Of a stretch of 47,831 nt of DNA, positions 8,328-16,925 are shown piece by piece. The stretch is from assembly GCA_016935315.1 (NCBI GenBank), contig JAFGRD010000166.1:1-47831 (forward strand). The letters are read 5' to 3'. Positions within the stretch are counted from its first letter, which is position 1, and every line of letters starts with the position of its first letter. The stretch comes from Pirellulales bacterium. GTDB taxonomy: Bacteria > Planctomycetota > Planctomycetia > Pirellulales > Thermoguttaceae. The notes beneath the pieces were generated by a model. The model saw only the letters and a list, made by a program, of their open reading frames with translations. It searched no databases and had not been told where the DNA came from. The translations under genes and the position numbers were made by a program.

Positions 8328-8629
8328 CCCAGGTTCTCCGAACCTGGGCGGCGCAGCCGCACGAGACCATGCCACTGGCGTCTTGTCCCACCGATCGCAC
8401 TTGGCAGGCCGGTTGGCCACAATCGCAGGATGAAGAATCGTCGGCAGATCAGCGATTGTGCAGAAGGCGACCGTGGGCACCAGGGGCGACGATCCGGCGG
8501 CGTGCGGATCCCATGGGCAGACGGATTCCGTCCAAACCTCGTGTGGCGAAGCCACACCGGGTTCCAAGAACCGGCGCCACCCGCGCAGGAGTTGTGACGT
8601 GGGACTCTGACTTGTGCTTCCGCGAATTC
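8328..8629. other. Intergenic region between convergent genes with two hairpins
   Basis: This gap of about 300 bp lies between the hydrolase gene (plus) and the truncated sensor gene (minus). At 8328-8348 CCCAGGTTC and GAACCTGGG form a perfect 9-bp stem with a 3-base loop, directly after the hydrolase stop codon. Near 8551-8567 GTGTGGC and GCCACAC form another stem. Either could end transcription, though no T run follows. No gene is recognisable, and in particular no HisKA or HATPase remnant of the sensor gene. Confidence 0.55.
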
Positions 8630-9388
8630 TCAGTCGGCATCCGTGGCGTGCATCCGCCGGTCGAGCTCTTTGGCCATCCGATTCATGGCCCCGGCGACTT
8701 CGTTGATGCCCTCTTCGTCGCTGTCGGGAATCTGATAATCGAGCTCGCCGTGGGCGTAGTGTTCGGCGGCCGCCTTGAGTTGCTGCAACGGGCGGCCGAT
8801 CCGCAGGGCCAGCCAGATGCTGACCAGGGCGATCAGCGCGGTCGCCACCAAGCCCACCACGAGAATGTGGTTGGTGATGCTTACCAACCTCTGGTTGATG
8901 GCGGTGATCGGCAGCGACGCCCGAACCACAAACGGCGACGCCGGGCCGTCGTCGACGGCCACCGCAACGTACATCCGCCCTTCCTGCAAGGTATGGCTGT
9001 AGTGCGTGGCCACCCCGACCCCGTCGCCGTCGGCCAGGGCCTCCCGGACCTCGGGACGCGTGCCGTGGTTGTCCATGGTCTTCGGGTCGGCGTTCGAGTC
9101 GGCGACCACCTCGCCAGATGTCCGAATCACCGTGATCCGCGTCCCGATCGACTTTGCCCATTGCTTGCAGAGCCTGCCCACGGCCTCGTCGTCGGTCAAC
9201 AGCGGCTCGGCGATCTGCTGGGCACACAGCCGAGCACGGGCTTCGAGATCCTCGGCGGTTCGCTCCAGGTAGGCCTCTCGTGCCATGTAGGCCCCGTAAG
9301 CCCCGATGGTCACCACGGCCGCGATCGTGATCCACAAATAGGAGAGAAACAGCCGCAACACGAGATACTTCTTCGGTTTCTGACTCAT
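8630..9388 (-). CDS. Truncated two-TM sensor protein with HAMP domain and no kinase core
   Basis: 252-residue membrane protein resembling the N-terminal half of a PhoR/WalK-type histidine kinase. TM1 lies at about residues 10-34, then an extracytoplasmic sensor domain (RITVIRTSGEVVADS). TM2 lies at about 171-193 and a HAMP linker at 194-242 (ELDYQIPDSDEEGINEVAGAMN). The protein stops 14 residues later, where a HisKA domain with its phospho-accepting His would normally follow. AGAAGGAG seven bases before the ATG is a good ribosome binding site, so expression is likely. It may be a decayed kinase or a stand-alone sensor working through a partner. The next 300 bp contains no kinase fragment. Confidence 0.7.
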   Translation of the reverse strand: MSQKPKKYLVLRLFLSYLWITIAAVVTIGAYGAYMAREAYLERTAEDLEARARLCAQQIAEPLLTDDEAVGRLCKQWAKSIGTRITVIRTSGEVVADSNADPKTMDNHGTRPEVREALADGDGVGVATHYSHTLQEGRMYVAVAVDDGPASPFVVRASLPITAINQRLVSITNHILVVGLVATALIALVSIWLALRIGRPLQQLKAAAEHYAHGELDYQIPDSDEEGINEVAGAMNRMAKELDRRMHATDAD

Positions 9389-9497
9389 GACAGGCTCCTT
9401 CTAAGGAGTTTCTGGCTCGCCGCGTTCCCTGCTCGTTCCGTCTTTGCCCTTCTTTCCTACTCTACTGGAATTCTATGCAGCCCCTGTTAGCGGAGTA

Positions 9498-10805
9498 TTA
9501 GCGGGTCGTGAAAGTTGTGTCAGGCGTTCGCGTGGCGGCATGGGTTTCCAGATAGCGCCGGATGGCCCGGGCCAGATCGTGCCCCAGCCGGCGGGCCGTG
9601 TGCGGTGTGACTTCCCGGCCGCCGGCGTTGGCGTAAGGGATCTCGATCGTCACGCCGACCAGCACACCCGGCAACGATGCCGTCCAGCGGGAGCAGCATC
9701 GCGGCTCCTCGGCCGTGTTCCAGGCCTGGCCCCAAGGGATGTTGTGTTTCGGGTCGTAGACCAGCGAGCCGGTCTGCACCTGCTGCAACACGCGGCCGAA
9801 CTCCTGCTGCCGTTGCCAGATCTCCGGCGCGGGGTTGCCGACCAGGAAGATCCGCTCGTTGCTGCTGGGCCCGTCGCCGCCGCCGCGAATCCACGGGCAG
9901 TGCATGTCCAGGGCGATTCGCAGGCGGCCCTGCGACCACTTGGGCACGTGCCGGCGCAAGGCCGCGACCGACGGGTAGATGCTCTCGCCCAGGTAGTCGC
10001 GGTTGTGGTCGTGGGGCTGGCGGTTCTTGCCCTGGTCGCCGTCCTCGACGCCGTCGTGGTCCACCAGCGGCACGACCAGCACTTCCACGCGGCGCCGCAG
10101 CCATGCGCCGTCGTCGGTCTCGGCCAGCACGGCTTCGAGAACCCCCTCCAGCGCGTAGCTGGCCATCATCTCGCAACAGTGGTGCCGGCAGGTCAGCAGC
10201 ACGCGGTGCTCGGGTGTGCCGTCGAGCCTGCCGACGCGCAGCCGCAGCGTCTTGCGCCCTTTCCTGGTCGTGCAGTGCGGCTCGGTCTTCAGGTTCGGAT
10301 GGTCGGCATGGCGGGCAAGGAAGCTGCGAAGATGTGCCTCCAGATACGGAACGCCCAGGCAGAAACGCACGTCGTCGGCCTGCGCGCCGAACGTGTAGAC
10401 GAACGTGGCCCCCTCGACCGCCTGCATGCCCAGCCACGCCCAGGTCTGACCGCCGTCGGTGCTGACGGCCGGGCCCCGGGCGCCGATCACGTTGCCGGCG
10501 GTGAAGTGGAACCGCAGCGTGCTGCCGGCGGCGCCGCGCACGCGGAAGTACCAATAGAACCAGAAGCCCGGCGTGTCGCGCTGGTCCTGGCGCAAATAGA
10601 CGTCGCAGCCGTCGATCCGCTCGACGAGGATGTTGCCGCCGGGGAAATCGCAGTCGATTCGCGGTGCCGGCGTGACGTCTTGCGACGGGCCGCCGGCCGC
10701 CCGAGGGCACGACGCGGCCAAGGCCGAAACGGCGCCGGCGGTGCAGGAAGCCAGAAAGGCGCGTCGGCGGAAGTTGCGGGTATTCATGGCTGAGGCACTT
10801 TTCAT
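9498..10805 (-). CDS. Tat-exported M14-family zinc carboxypeptidase-like protein
   Basis: 435-residue protein. The N-terminus has a Tat-type signal (NFRRRAFLAS then a hydrophobic stretch). The first part resembles the beta-sandwich that precedes cytosolic-carboxypeptidase-type M14 domains. The catalytic half has HHCCEMM (an H-x2-E zinc motif), HNRDY, DMHCPW with the third zinc His, and TIEIPYAN with the catalytic Glu. It would cleave C-terminal or side-chain-linked residues in the periplasm, with an unknown peptide substrate. ATG 10805 is used; ATG 10787 also keeps the signal. It lies 31 bases after the ACP-oxoamine synthase gene. Confidence 0.82.
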   Translation of the reverse strand: MKSASAMNTRNFRRRAFLASCTAGAVSALAASCPRAAGGPSQDVTPAPRIDCDFPGGNILVERIDGCDVYLRQDQRDTPGFWFYWYFRVRGAAGSTLRFHFTAGNVIGARGPAVSTDGGQTWAWLGMQAVEGATFVYTFGAQADDVRFCLGVPYLEAHLRSFLARHADHPNLKTEPHCTTRKGRKTLRLRVGRLDGTPEHRVLLTCRHHCCEMMASYALEGVLEAVLAETDDGAWLRRRVEVLVVPLVDHDGVEDGDQGKNRQPHDHNRDYLGESIYPSVAALRRHVPKWSQGRLRIALDMHCPWIRGGGDGPSSNERIFLVGNPAPEIWQRQQEFGRVLQQVQTGSLVYDPKHNIPWGQAWNTAEEPRCCSRWTASLPGVLVGVTIEIPYANAGGREVTPHTARRLGHDLARAIRRYLETHAATRTPDTTFTTR

Positions 10806-10836
10806 TGCGGGTCGTGCTTGCCGTCGGCGACCTGCA

Positions 10837-12411
10837 CTACGACACGATCAGCTTCGTCTGTCGTCCCGCTCGCGCCAGCACGTCCAGGGCGAAGTCGATG
10901 TCTTGCCTGCTGTGAATCGCCGAGACGCACGTCCGCAAACGGGGAGCGTCGAGCGGCACCGCCGGAAAGCAAACCGGGATGACCAGCAATCCTTCGGAGC
11001 GACAGATGCGCGTCATCTCGAGGGTAATCGTGTCATTCCTGGTCATCACGGGCACGATCGGAGTCACGCTGTTTCCCGTGTCGAATCCGAGCGTCTTCAA
11101 GCCCCTCAAGTAATGCGCGACGTTCTCCCACAAACGCTCGACAAGCTCGGGCTCTCGCTCGATGATCTCCAGCGCCGCGATCGCGACACTCGCTTGCCCG
11201 GCGGGCAACGCGCCGCTGAAGATATAGCCGCGGGCGTGATGGCGCAGATAGGTGGTGATCTCCTTCCGGCCGGCGATGAAGCCGCCGCAACCGGCCAAGG
11301 TCTTCGAGAGGGTCCCCATCTTGACGTCGATATCGTCCGGCTCCAGCCCGAAGTGTTCCTGGATTCCCCGTCCCGTTTTCCCCAGCACTCCCAGGCTGTG
11401 CGCTTCGTCGACCATCAGCAAGGCCTGGTGCTTTCGGCAGAGTTCCACGACCGTGGGCAGGTCGACGATGTCCCCGTCCATGCTGAAGACGGCGTCGACC
11501 ACCACCAGTGTTCGGCGGCCTTGGGCCTTCTCGAGGTTCTCCGCCAGGGAGTCCATGCAATTGTGCTTGAACTCCCGGAATTCGGCGCCGGACATGCGGC
11601 AGCCGTCCACGATGCTGGCGTGGTTCCACTGGTCGCCGATCACGCAGTCGCCCCGCCCAACCAGGGTGGAGAGCGTCGCCAGATTCGTAACGTATCCGCT
11701 GCTGAACACGACCGCGTCTTCCGCACGCATGAAGGCGGCCAGTTTCGCTTCCAGCCTTCGGTGCACCGTCGTCGTGCCGGCCAAGAGCCTCACGCCGTGG
11801 TGCCCCGTTCCGAATTCCTCGATCGCCGCAATGGCCGTGTTCCTCAGGTGCAGATGCCCCAGCAGTCCGAGGTACTCGTACGAGCCGAGCATCAACATCC
11901 GCTTGCCGTCGGCGACGACCCATGCGCCGTCGTGCACCGAGATTTCCGGCTCGAAGAAATACAAACCCTGCTCTTTGAGCGACTTGACCCGGCGATTCAG
12001 ACGTTCGTAATGCTGTAGCAGACCATCCGAGTCGCGGCCGTCGGAACCAGCGGCAGCCGGTGCATCCTGCAGCTCGGGAGGCCCGGCATCGGCCGCGCTC
12101 CGGTCGGTTTGCCGCGCCGGCGCCACCGGCAGGCTGTCCAGGTATCCGGCCAACTCATTGATCGTCTCCAACTCATACACGACTTCCGGATTCACGGTCG
12201 TCCTTGTGTCCTGCTCCAATTCGGCCGCGATCGACGCCGCGCCGAGCGAATCGACTCCCAACTCGAACAGAGACGCGTCGTAATCGATGTGATCGACCTC
12301 AAGGGACGTCTCGCTTCGGAGCCACTGGAGAATCTTCTCGTGAATGAGTCGGTGAGTGGAAAGGTCCGGCGCGCCTGGGGAGCCCCCGGAGGAGCTAGTT
12401 ATCTGGGCCAT
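10837..12411 (-). CDS. Acyl carrier protein fused to PLP-dependent alpha-oxoamine synthase
   Basis: 524-residue fusion. Residues 20-95 are an acyl carrier domain with the phosphopantetheine Ser55 in ELGVDSLGAASI. After a low-complexity Ala/Pro/Asp linker, residues about 150-524 are an alpha-oxoamine synthase (fold type I PLP), with VVDAVFSMDGD, VDEAHSLGVLG and the PLP lysine in GTLSKTLAGCGG. Such enzymes condense an acyl thioester with an amino acid, as in 8-amino-7-oxononanoate synthase and serine palmitoyltransferase. The fused ACP suggests the acyl donor is held on the enzyme. ATG 12411 is chosen because the ACP homology starts soon after; the frame is open to 12486. The amino acid and acyl partners are unknown. 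Confidence 0.88.
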   Translation of the reverse strand: MAQITSSSGGSPGAPDLSTHRLIHEKILQWLRSETSLEVDHIDYDASLFELGVDSLGAASIAAELEQDTRTTVNPEVVYELETINELAGYLDSLPVAPARQTDRSAADAGPPELQDAPAAAGSDGRDSDGLLQHYERLNRRVKSLKEQGLYFFEPEISVHDGAWVVADGKRMLMLGSYEYLGLLGHLHLRNTAIAAIEEFGTGHHGVRLLAGTTTVHRRLEAKLAAFMRAEDAVVFSSGYVTNLATLSTLVGRGDCVIGDQWNHASIVDGCRMSGAEFREFKHNCMDSLAENLEKAQGRRTLVVVDAVFSMDGDIVDLPTVVELCRKHQALLMVDEAHSLGVLGKTGRGIQEHFGLEPDDIDVKMGTLSKTLAGCGGFIAGRKEITTYLRHHARGYIFSGALPAGQASVAIAALEIIEREPELVERLWENVAHYLRGLKTLGFDTGNSVTPIVPVMTRNDTITLEMTRICRSEGLLVIPVCFPAVPLDAPRLRTCVSAIHSRQDIDFALDVLARAGRQTKLIVS

Positions 12412-12579
12412 AAGAAACTTGCTTTCGCAACTAGTACTGGTCAACGCAATCAGATGTAGTATCACGGGCCCTGACCCGGTTGTCAACCCGGTGCCGACTC
12501 CACGCGGTCGTCAGCGGTCGATCGTGTTGGCCGGCGGCATAGCCGGTGACGATGGGTGCCGTCGACGGCCGTCCCGGAC

Positions 12580-14127
12580 CTACCGGTAGTCGGTCGGCTC
12601 CAGGTGGCAGATGTACCGCCGCCAGCCGTCCATGTGCTCCTTGCAGAGGCTGTTCTCACGGACGATCTCGGTTTTCACCTGGCGGTCGGTTTCGGGCACG
12701 GTCACGTGGACCTTCAGCCGCCCGTTGGGCTCGTAGTGGAACAGCACGTCGACCGGCGACTGCACCGGCAGGTTCGGCGGCAGGTCGCGGACCGTGCACT
12801 TGCCGATCTGCGTGCAATCGTCGGCCGAGGGGCTTTCGCCCTCGACGATCTGCACCAGGATCGACTTCTGGTTGGCCTTGCGGGTTTTGAACGTCCGCTT
12901 GGCGGTGACCGGCAGGGGCGTGTTCCGCGGAATCAGGATCCCGTTGCGCTTCCGCCCCGTGTGGGGATCGGTGCCGACCACGCCCAGGCTGTGGGAGTTG
13001 ACGTTGTGGATCGTGAACGTGGCCGGCTGGTCTTGCCGCCTGGCCAGGACCAGGCCGGCCCGCAGCGCCGCGCCGTGGGCCACCGCTTCGTCGGCCGCCA
13101 CCGAGGTATCGGGCTCCTTGCCGGAGAGCTCGCGGAGCATGTTGCGGACCATGGGCATCCGGGTGGAACCGCCCACCAGCAGCACGCGATCGACGTCGCC
13201 CCACGCCAGGCCGGCCGCCTTGAGGGCCTGGACCGTGGTGAACCGCGTGCGGTCCAGCAGGTCCTGCGTGGCCTCCTCGAATTGCTGCCGGGAAACCTCC
13301 GCCCGGCACGAGAAGCCGCGATAGTCGCAGGCCACCGACGCCTTGCCGCGGGCCGAGAGCGTTCGCTTGGCGTCTTCGCATTCCCGCCAGAGCTTGCCGG
13401 CCGTGCTGGGATCTTCGCGGGGATCGACGTAGTGTTCGCGGATGAAGCTCTCGGCCACCAGATCGACCAGCCGCTGGTCCCAGTCGTAGCCGCCCAGCCG
13501 CACGTCGCCGTCGGTGGCCAAGGCCGTGAACTCGGTGCCGCGGATTTCCATCACGGTCACGTCGAAGGTGCCGCCCCCGAGGTCGTAGACCAGGATGCGG
13601 TTCGGCTCGGTGGAGCTGCCCTGCGGGTCGAGAAAGCCCTGCTGGAAGCCGAAGGCCACGGCCGCGGCCGTCGGCTCGTTGATGATGTCCAGCACCTCGA
13701 ATCCGGCCATGTAGCCGGCGTCCTGGGTGGCCTTGCGGCGGACCTCGTCGAAGTAGGCCGGCACGGTGATCACGACCTGCCCGAACGGGCCGATCTGCTG
13801 CGCCGCGTCGTTGCGGAGCTTGTTGAGGATCCAGGCCTCGATGACCTCGGGCGGGAACTGCCGGCCGTCGAACACCTTGTGGAACACGCGGTGCCCCACG
13901 TCGCGCTTCGAGCACTCGGCCACGTGCTCGGCCTCGGAGGCAATCGCCTTCAGCGCCTCCTTGCCCACCACCACGTCCTCGCCGTCGAACAGCACCACGC
14001 TGGGCGTGACCCGGTCGCCCTCGGCGTTGACCAGCGTGACCGGCTGGCCCCGCTCGTCGAGCCGCGCGACGACCGAAAACGTGGTGCCCAAATCGATGCC
14101 GACTGCCGGAGGAGGTACCGTGGTCAT
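12580..14127 (-). CDS. Shortened Hsp70 (DnaK-like) chaperone
   Basis: 515-residue Hsp70-family protein. The ATPase domain is complete: [12 protein letters not shown] (phosphate 1), [26 protein letters not shown] (phosphate 2) and [12 protein letters not shown] (adenosine). A beta-sandwich substrate domain follows ([25 protein letters not shown]). It ends after [11 protein letters not shown] and a short tail, so the helical lid of DnaK (about 640 residues) is largely missing. ATG 14127 is chosen over the longer frame (to 14178) because homology starts there. It lies 133 bases downstream of a second Hsp70 gene on the same strand. No dnaJ or grpE is nearby. Confidence 0.9.
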   Translation of the reverse strand: MTTVPPPAVGIDLGTTFSVVARLDERGQPVTLVNAEGDRVTPSVVLFDGEDVVVGKEALKAIASEAEHVAECSKRDVGHRVFHKVFDGRQFPPEVIEAWILNKLRNDAAQQIGPFGQVVITVPAYFDEVRRKATQDAGYMAGFEVLDIINEPTAAAVAFGFQQGFLDPQGSSTEPNRILVYDLGGGTFDVTVMEIRGTEFTALATDGDVRLGGYDWDQRLVDLVAESFIREHYVDPREDPSTAGKLWRECEDAKRTLSARGKASVACDYRGFSCRAEVSRQQFEEATQDLLDRTRFTTVQALKAAGLAWGDVDRVLLVGGSTRMPMVRNMLRELSGKEPDTSVAADEAVAHGAALRAGLVLARRQDQPATFTIHNVNSHSLGVVGTDPHTGRKRNGILIPRNTPLPVTAKRTFKTRKANQKSILVQIVEGESPSADDCTQIGKCTVRDLPPNLPVQSPVDVLFHYEPNGRLKVHVTVPETDRQVKTEIVRENSLCKEHMDGWRRYICHLEPTDYR

Positions 14128-14259
14128 CGTGTGCTCTCGGGGTTGGCTCAACACAACTCGCTGTCTCTTCGACCGCACTTACTGAAAGTGCAGTATTCAA
14201 TTCTCGCTGCCAAAACGGCTTTTGTCCACCGCCACGCGCCGGGGCCGTGTCCTGCCCGG

Positions 14260-16140
14260 CTACCAGGGCAGCGGGAAAAACTCGGGCCGCAGCCGCGAGA
14301 GCACCAGGTACCCCAGCCCCAGCCCGACGATCGCGGAGGCGACGTAGCCGATCAAAAGGATCGCCCAACGGGGAAGTCGCCGCGGGGAGGCCGGTTGGCC
14401 GGTGCGGCCGGATGCCGGCGGGGAAGTGCGGTCCGGCGCCGATGGGGGCGTGGGGCCCGATGTCGCCGCGGCAGCGGCAGCCGATTGGACCGGGGAGCTC
14501 CAGAAGCCCGTATCGGCGTCGGTTCTCGGCATTTCGGGCGAAGCCGGCGTGGGGCTCGGGCGGGGGACCGCCGGCAGGTCTTCCGCCGCCGCCCCGAAGG
14601 CCTCGAACCCGGCCGAGGCACCCACCGGCTGCTTCCACCGGGCGATTCCCTCGCCGGACATCCCGCCGGCCCGCTCCAGAGACAAAGCCGCCTCGTGATG
14701 CGTGCCCGGCACGACCGCGCGGACGCTCAGCCGGCCGTTGCTGCCGTACTCGAACGTCACTTCGACGGGCCAGCCCTGGGGCAGTCCGTCGGGCAGGTCG
14801 CGGACGGCCGTCCGCCCGATGGCCGTGCAGTCGCCGGGAATCGAGCTCTCGCCTTCGAGAATCTGGACCACGATCGACCGCTGCCCCTTCGATTTGGTGG
14901 CGAACCGTTCCGTGTGCGTCGCCGGCAGGGGCGTATTCCGAGGAATCAGGATCACGTTGGTCCTGCGCATCGTGTGCGGGTCGATGCCTTCGACGCCCAG
15001 GCTGTGGGCGTTGACGTTGGTCACCTCGAAGTCCGCCGGCGGGCCGTCCTCGGTCCGTTTGACCAACAGGTAGCCCGCATAGAGGGCCGCGCCGCGGGCC
15101 ACCGCCTCGTCGGGGTTGACCGTGCGGTCCGGCACGACGCCGGTCATCGTCGACAGCATCTCGGCGACCATCGGCATCCGCGTCGCTCCGCCCACCAGCA
15201 ACAGCCGCGAGACGTGCTTCCATTGCAGCCCCGAGGCGGCCAACAGTTGTCGCGTGGTGTAGGCGGTGCGCTCCAGCAGGTCCGCGGTCAGCTCGCGGAA
15301 CTGGTCCTGCGTGATCGGGATCTCGGCGGACTTGCCGTCATGGTCGATCCGGATGGTCGCCCGGTTGCGGGCGCTGAGCGTGTGCTTGGCTTCGATCACC
15401 ACCTGGTAGACGCGATTGAGCCCGGCGGGATCCGTGCGGGGGTCGATCCCGTGTTGGCGCAGAAACGACTCGGCGGCGTAGTCGACCAGCCGCATGTCCC
15501 AATCGTGGCCGCCGAGCCGCACGTCGCCGTCGGTGGCCAGGGTCTGGATCTTGCCCTGGGCCAGCTTCAGCAACGTGACGTCGAACGTGCCGCCGCCGAG
15601 GTCGTAGACCAGCACGGTCATTTCCTCTTTGGGCTCGCCGCCGGGCGCGAGATACCCCAGCGACTCGCCGAAGGCCAGCGCGGCGGCCGTCGGCTCGTTG
15701 ACGATGTCCAGCACCGTCAGGCCGGCCATCTCGCCGGCATCGGCCGTGGCCTTGCGGCGGGGCTCGTCGAAATAGGCCGGCACGGTGATCACGACGTTCG
15801 CGTCGGGCCCCAGCGAGTGGGCCAGGTCGGCCCGGAGCTTCCGCAAGATGCACGCCTGGATCACTTCCGGCGGCAGGTACTCGCCGCGGATCGCGTGGGA
15901 GAAGACCGGCGCGCCCATGTCGCGCTTCACCCATTCGGCGACCCGCTCGGGGCTGACGGTGGTCGCGCTGCGGGCCTCCTTGCCGACGATCACCTCGCGG
16001 TCGCCGAACAGCACGATGCTGGGCGTCAGCAGCGAGCCCTCGGCGTTGGGCACCATCTGCGACCGGCCCGACTCATCCACCCAGGCCATCGCCGAGTTGG
16101 TGGTTCCCAGATCGATGCCAATCGCCTTTTCTCGTGCCAT
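14260..16140 (-). CDS. Tail-anchored Hsp70-like protein
   Basis: 626-residue Hsp70-like protein. Residues 1-480 hold the ATPase and beta-sandwich domains ([73 protein letters not shown]). In place of a lid there is a Pro/Ser/Ala-rich linker (about 500-590). One transmembrane helix near the end (WAILLIGYVASAIVGLGLGY) is followed by a short charged tail. This predicts a membrane-tethered chaperone ATPase with its Hsp70 part in the cytoplasm. It precedes the soluble shortened Hsp70 on the same strand, so the two may be co-expressed and work together; that is an inference. Confidence 0.88.
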   Translation of the reverse strand: MAREKAIGIDLGTTNSAMAWVDESGRSQMVPNAEGSLLTPSIVLFGDREVIVGKEARSATTVSPERVAEWVKRDMGAPVFSHAIRGEYLPPEVIQACILRKLRADLAHSLGPDANVVITVPAYFDEPRRKATADAGEMAGLTVLDIVNEPTAAALAFGESLGYLAPGGEPKEEMTVLVYDLGGGTFDVTLLKLAQGKIQTLATDGDVRLGGHDWDMRLVDYAAESFLRQHGIDPRTDPAGLNRVYQVVIEAKHTLSARNRATIRIDHDGKSAEIPITQDQFRELTADLLERTAYTTRQLLAASGLQWKHVSRLLLVGGATRMPMVAEMLSTMTGVVPDRTVNPDEAVARGAALYAGYLLVKRTEDGPPADFEVTNVNAHSLGVEGIDPHTMRRTNVILIPRNTPLPATHTERFATKSKGQRSIVVQILEGESSIPGDCTAIGRTAVRDLPDGLPQGWPVEVTFEYGSNGRLSVRAVVPGTHHEAALSLERAGGMSGEGIARWKQPVGASAGFEAFGAAAEDLPAVPRPSPTPASPEMPRTDADTGFWSSPVQSAAAAAATSGPTPPSAPDRTSPPASGRTGQPASPRRLPRWAILLIGYVASAIVGLGLGYLVLSRLRPEFFPLPW

Positions 16141-16192
16141 CCGTCCACTCTAACAACAACCCGGAAGCCGCTCAAGGCACCAACCCGGGGCC

Positions 16193-16212
16193 CGCCGAAG
16201 AACAAGTCGGGA
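16193..16212 (+). repeat. Short intergenic motif CGCCGAAGAACAAG (copy 1)
   Basis: CGCCGAAGAACAAGTCGGG in the gap between mobA and the tail-anchored Hsp70 gene. It resembles the motifs at 40641-40670, 16891-16920 (minus) and 37111-37130 (minus). This is the weakest of the four, because similarity stops after AAGAACAAG. Confidence 0.35.
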
Positions 16213-16282
16213 AACCGTCCCGGTTTTCGCGTCCCGGACACCCACGACAGGGCAAGGCCCAACGCAATGCTCTTGCGGGCCC

Positions 16283-16894
16283 CTACGCCGGAAAGCCGGC
16301 CCGTTGCAGGGCGGCCGCGTAGTCTCCCGGGCTGTTGACGTTGGCCAGGCTCTGCAGCTCGGGATCGACGGCGGTCAGCTCCTCGACCGTCACGCGCCGC
16401 ACCCGGCACTGCTCGAACAGAAACGCCGGACGCAGCCGGCCGGCGGCCAGCAAGGTCTCGGCCCGGGCCAGCACGGTCGTGCGATAGACGGCCGAAAGCG
16501 GCTGATCGAAGCCTTCGACGTGCGGCACCGCCACGTCGTAGCCGGCCGAGAGTTCGATCAGGCGGCGGACCAGCGCCGGCACCAGCAGCGGCACGTCGCA
16601 GCCGGTGACGAAGGCCGCTGCCGCAAGATCGCCCACGGCGTGCAGTCCCGCCGCCAGCCCTTCCAGCGGTCCGCGATCGGCGCGGCGGTCGTGCGCGATC
16701 CGCACCGGCGACGGCAGCGGTGGCAACGCCTGGCCCGGCGCGGCCACCACGACGATCGGTTCGGTCGCCTCGCCCAACAGCCGCACGACGCGCGCCAGCA
16801 TGGTCTCCGGGCCAAAGGGCAGGGAGGCCTTCGCCCGGCCCATCCGCCGGCTTTGCCCGCCGCACAAGACGATTCCCGCAGCCTCTTGACCCAT
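16283..16894 (-). CDS. mobA: Molybdenum cofactor guanylyltransferase MobA
   Basis: 203-residue nucleotidyltransferase of the MobA family, transferring GMP from GTP to molybdopterin to form the bis-MGD-type cofactor. It opens with GIVLCGGQSRRMGRAK, the GTP-binding signature, then LPFG, DRRADRGPLEGLAAGL, VTGCDVPLL with the metal-binding Asp, and NVNSPGDY near the end. Length is normal for the family. It lies 31 bases after the moeA-type gene; a short repeated motif fills the gap up to the ATG. Confidence 0.92.
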   Translation of the reverse strand: MGQEAAGIVLCGGQSRRMGRAKASLPFGPETMLARVVRLLGEATEPIVVVAAPGQALPPLPSPVRIAHDRRADRGPLEGLAAGLHAVGDLAAAAFVTGCDVPLLVPALVRRLIELSAGYDVAVPHVEGFDQPLSAVYRTTVLARAETLLAAGRLRPAFLFEQCRVRRVTVEELTAVDPELQSLANVNSPGDYAAALQRAGFPA

Positions 16895-16920
16895 GAGAAT
16901 GTCCAGCTTGTTCTTCCGCG
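16891..16920 (-). repeat. Short intergenic motif in the moeA-mobA gap (copy 2)
   Basis: Read on the minus strand, CGCGGAAGAACAAGCTGG is followed by ACATTCTCATGG, whose ATG is the mobA start codon. It matches 40641-40670 on the plus strand at about 25 of 30 positions. It fills the whole 31-bp moeA-mobA gap, so it could affect mobA translation or be a leftover mobile repeat. Confidence 0.45.
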
Positions 16921-16925
16921 GCTCC

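Noticed and set aside
14161-14230. GAAAGTGCAG near 14184 as another copy of the TGCACTTTCTG repeat
   Set aside because: Similarity is limited to about ten bases without the hairpin.
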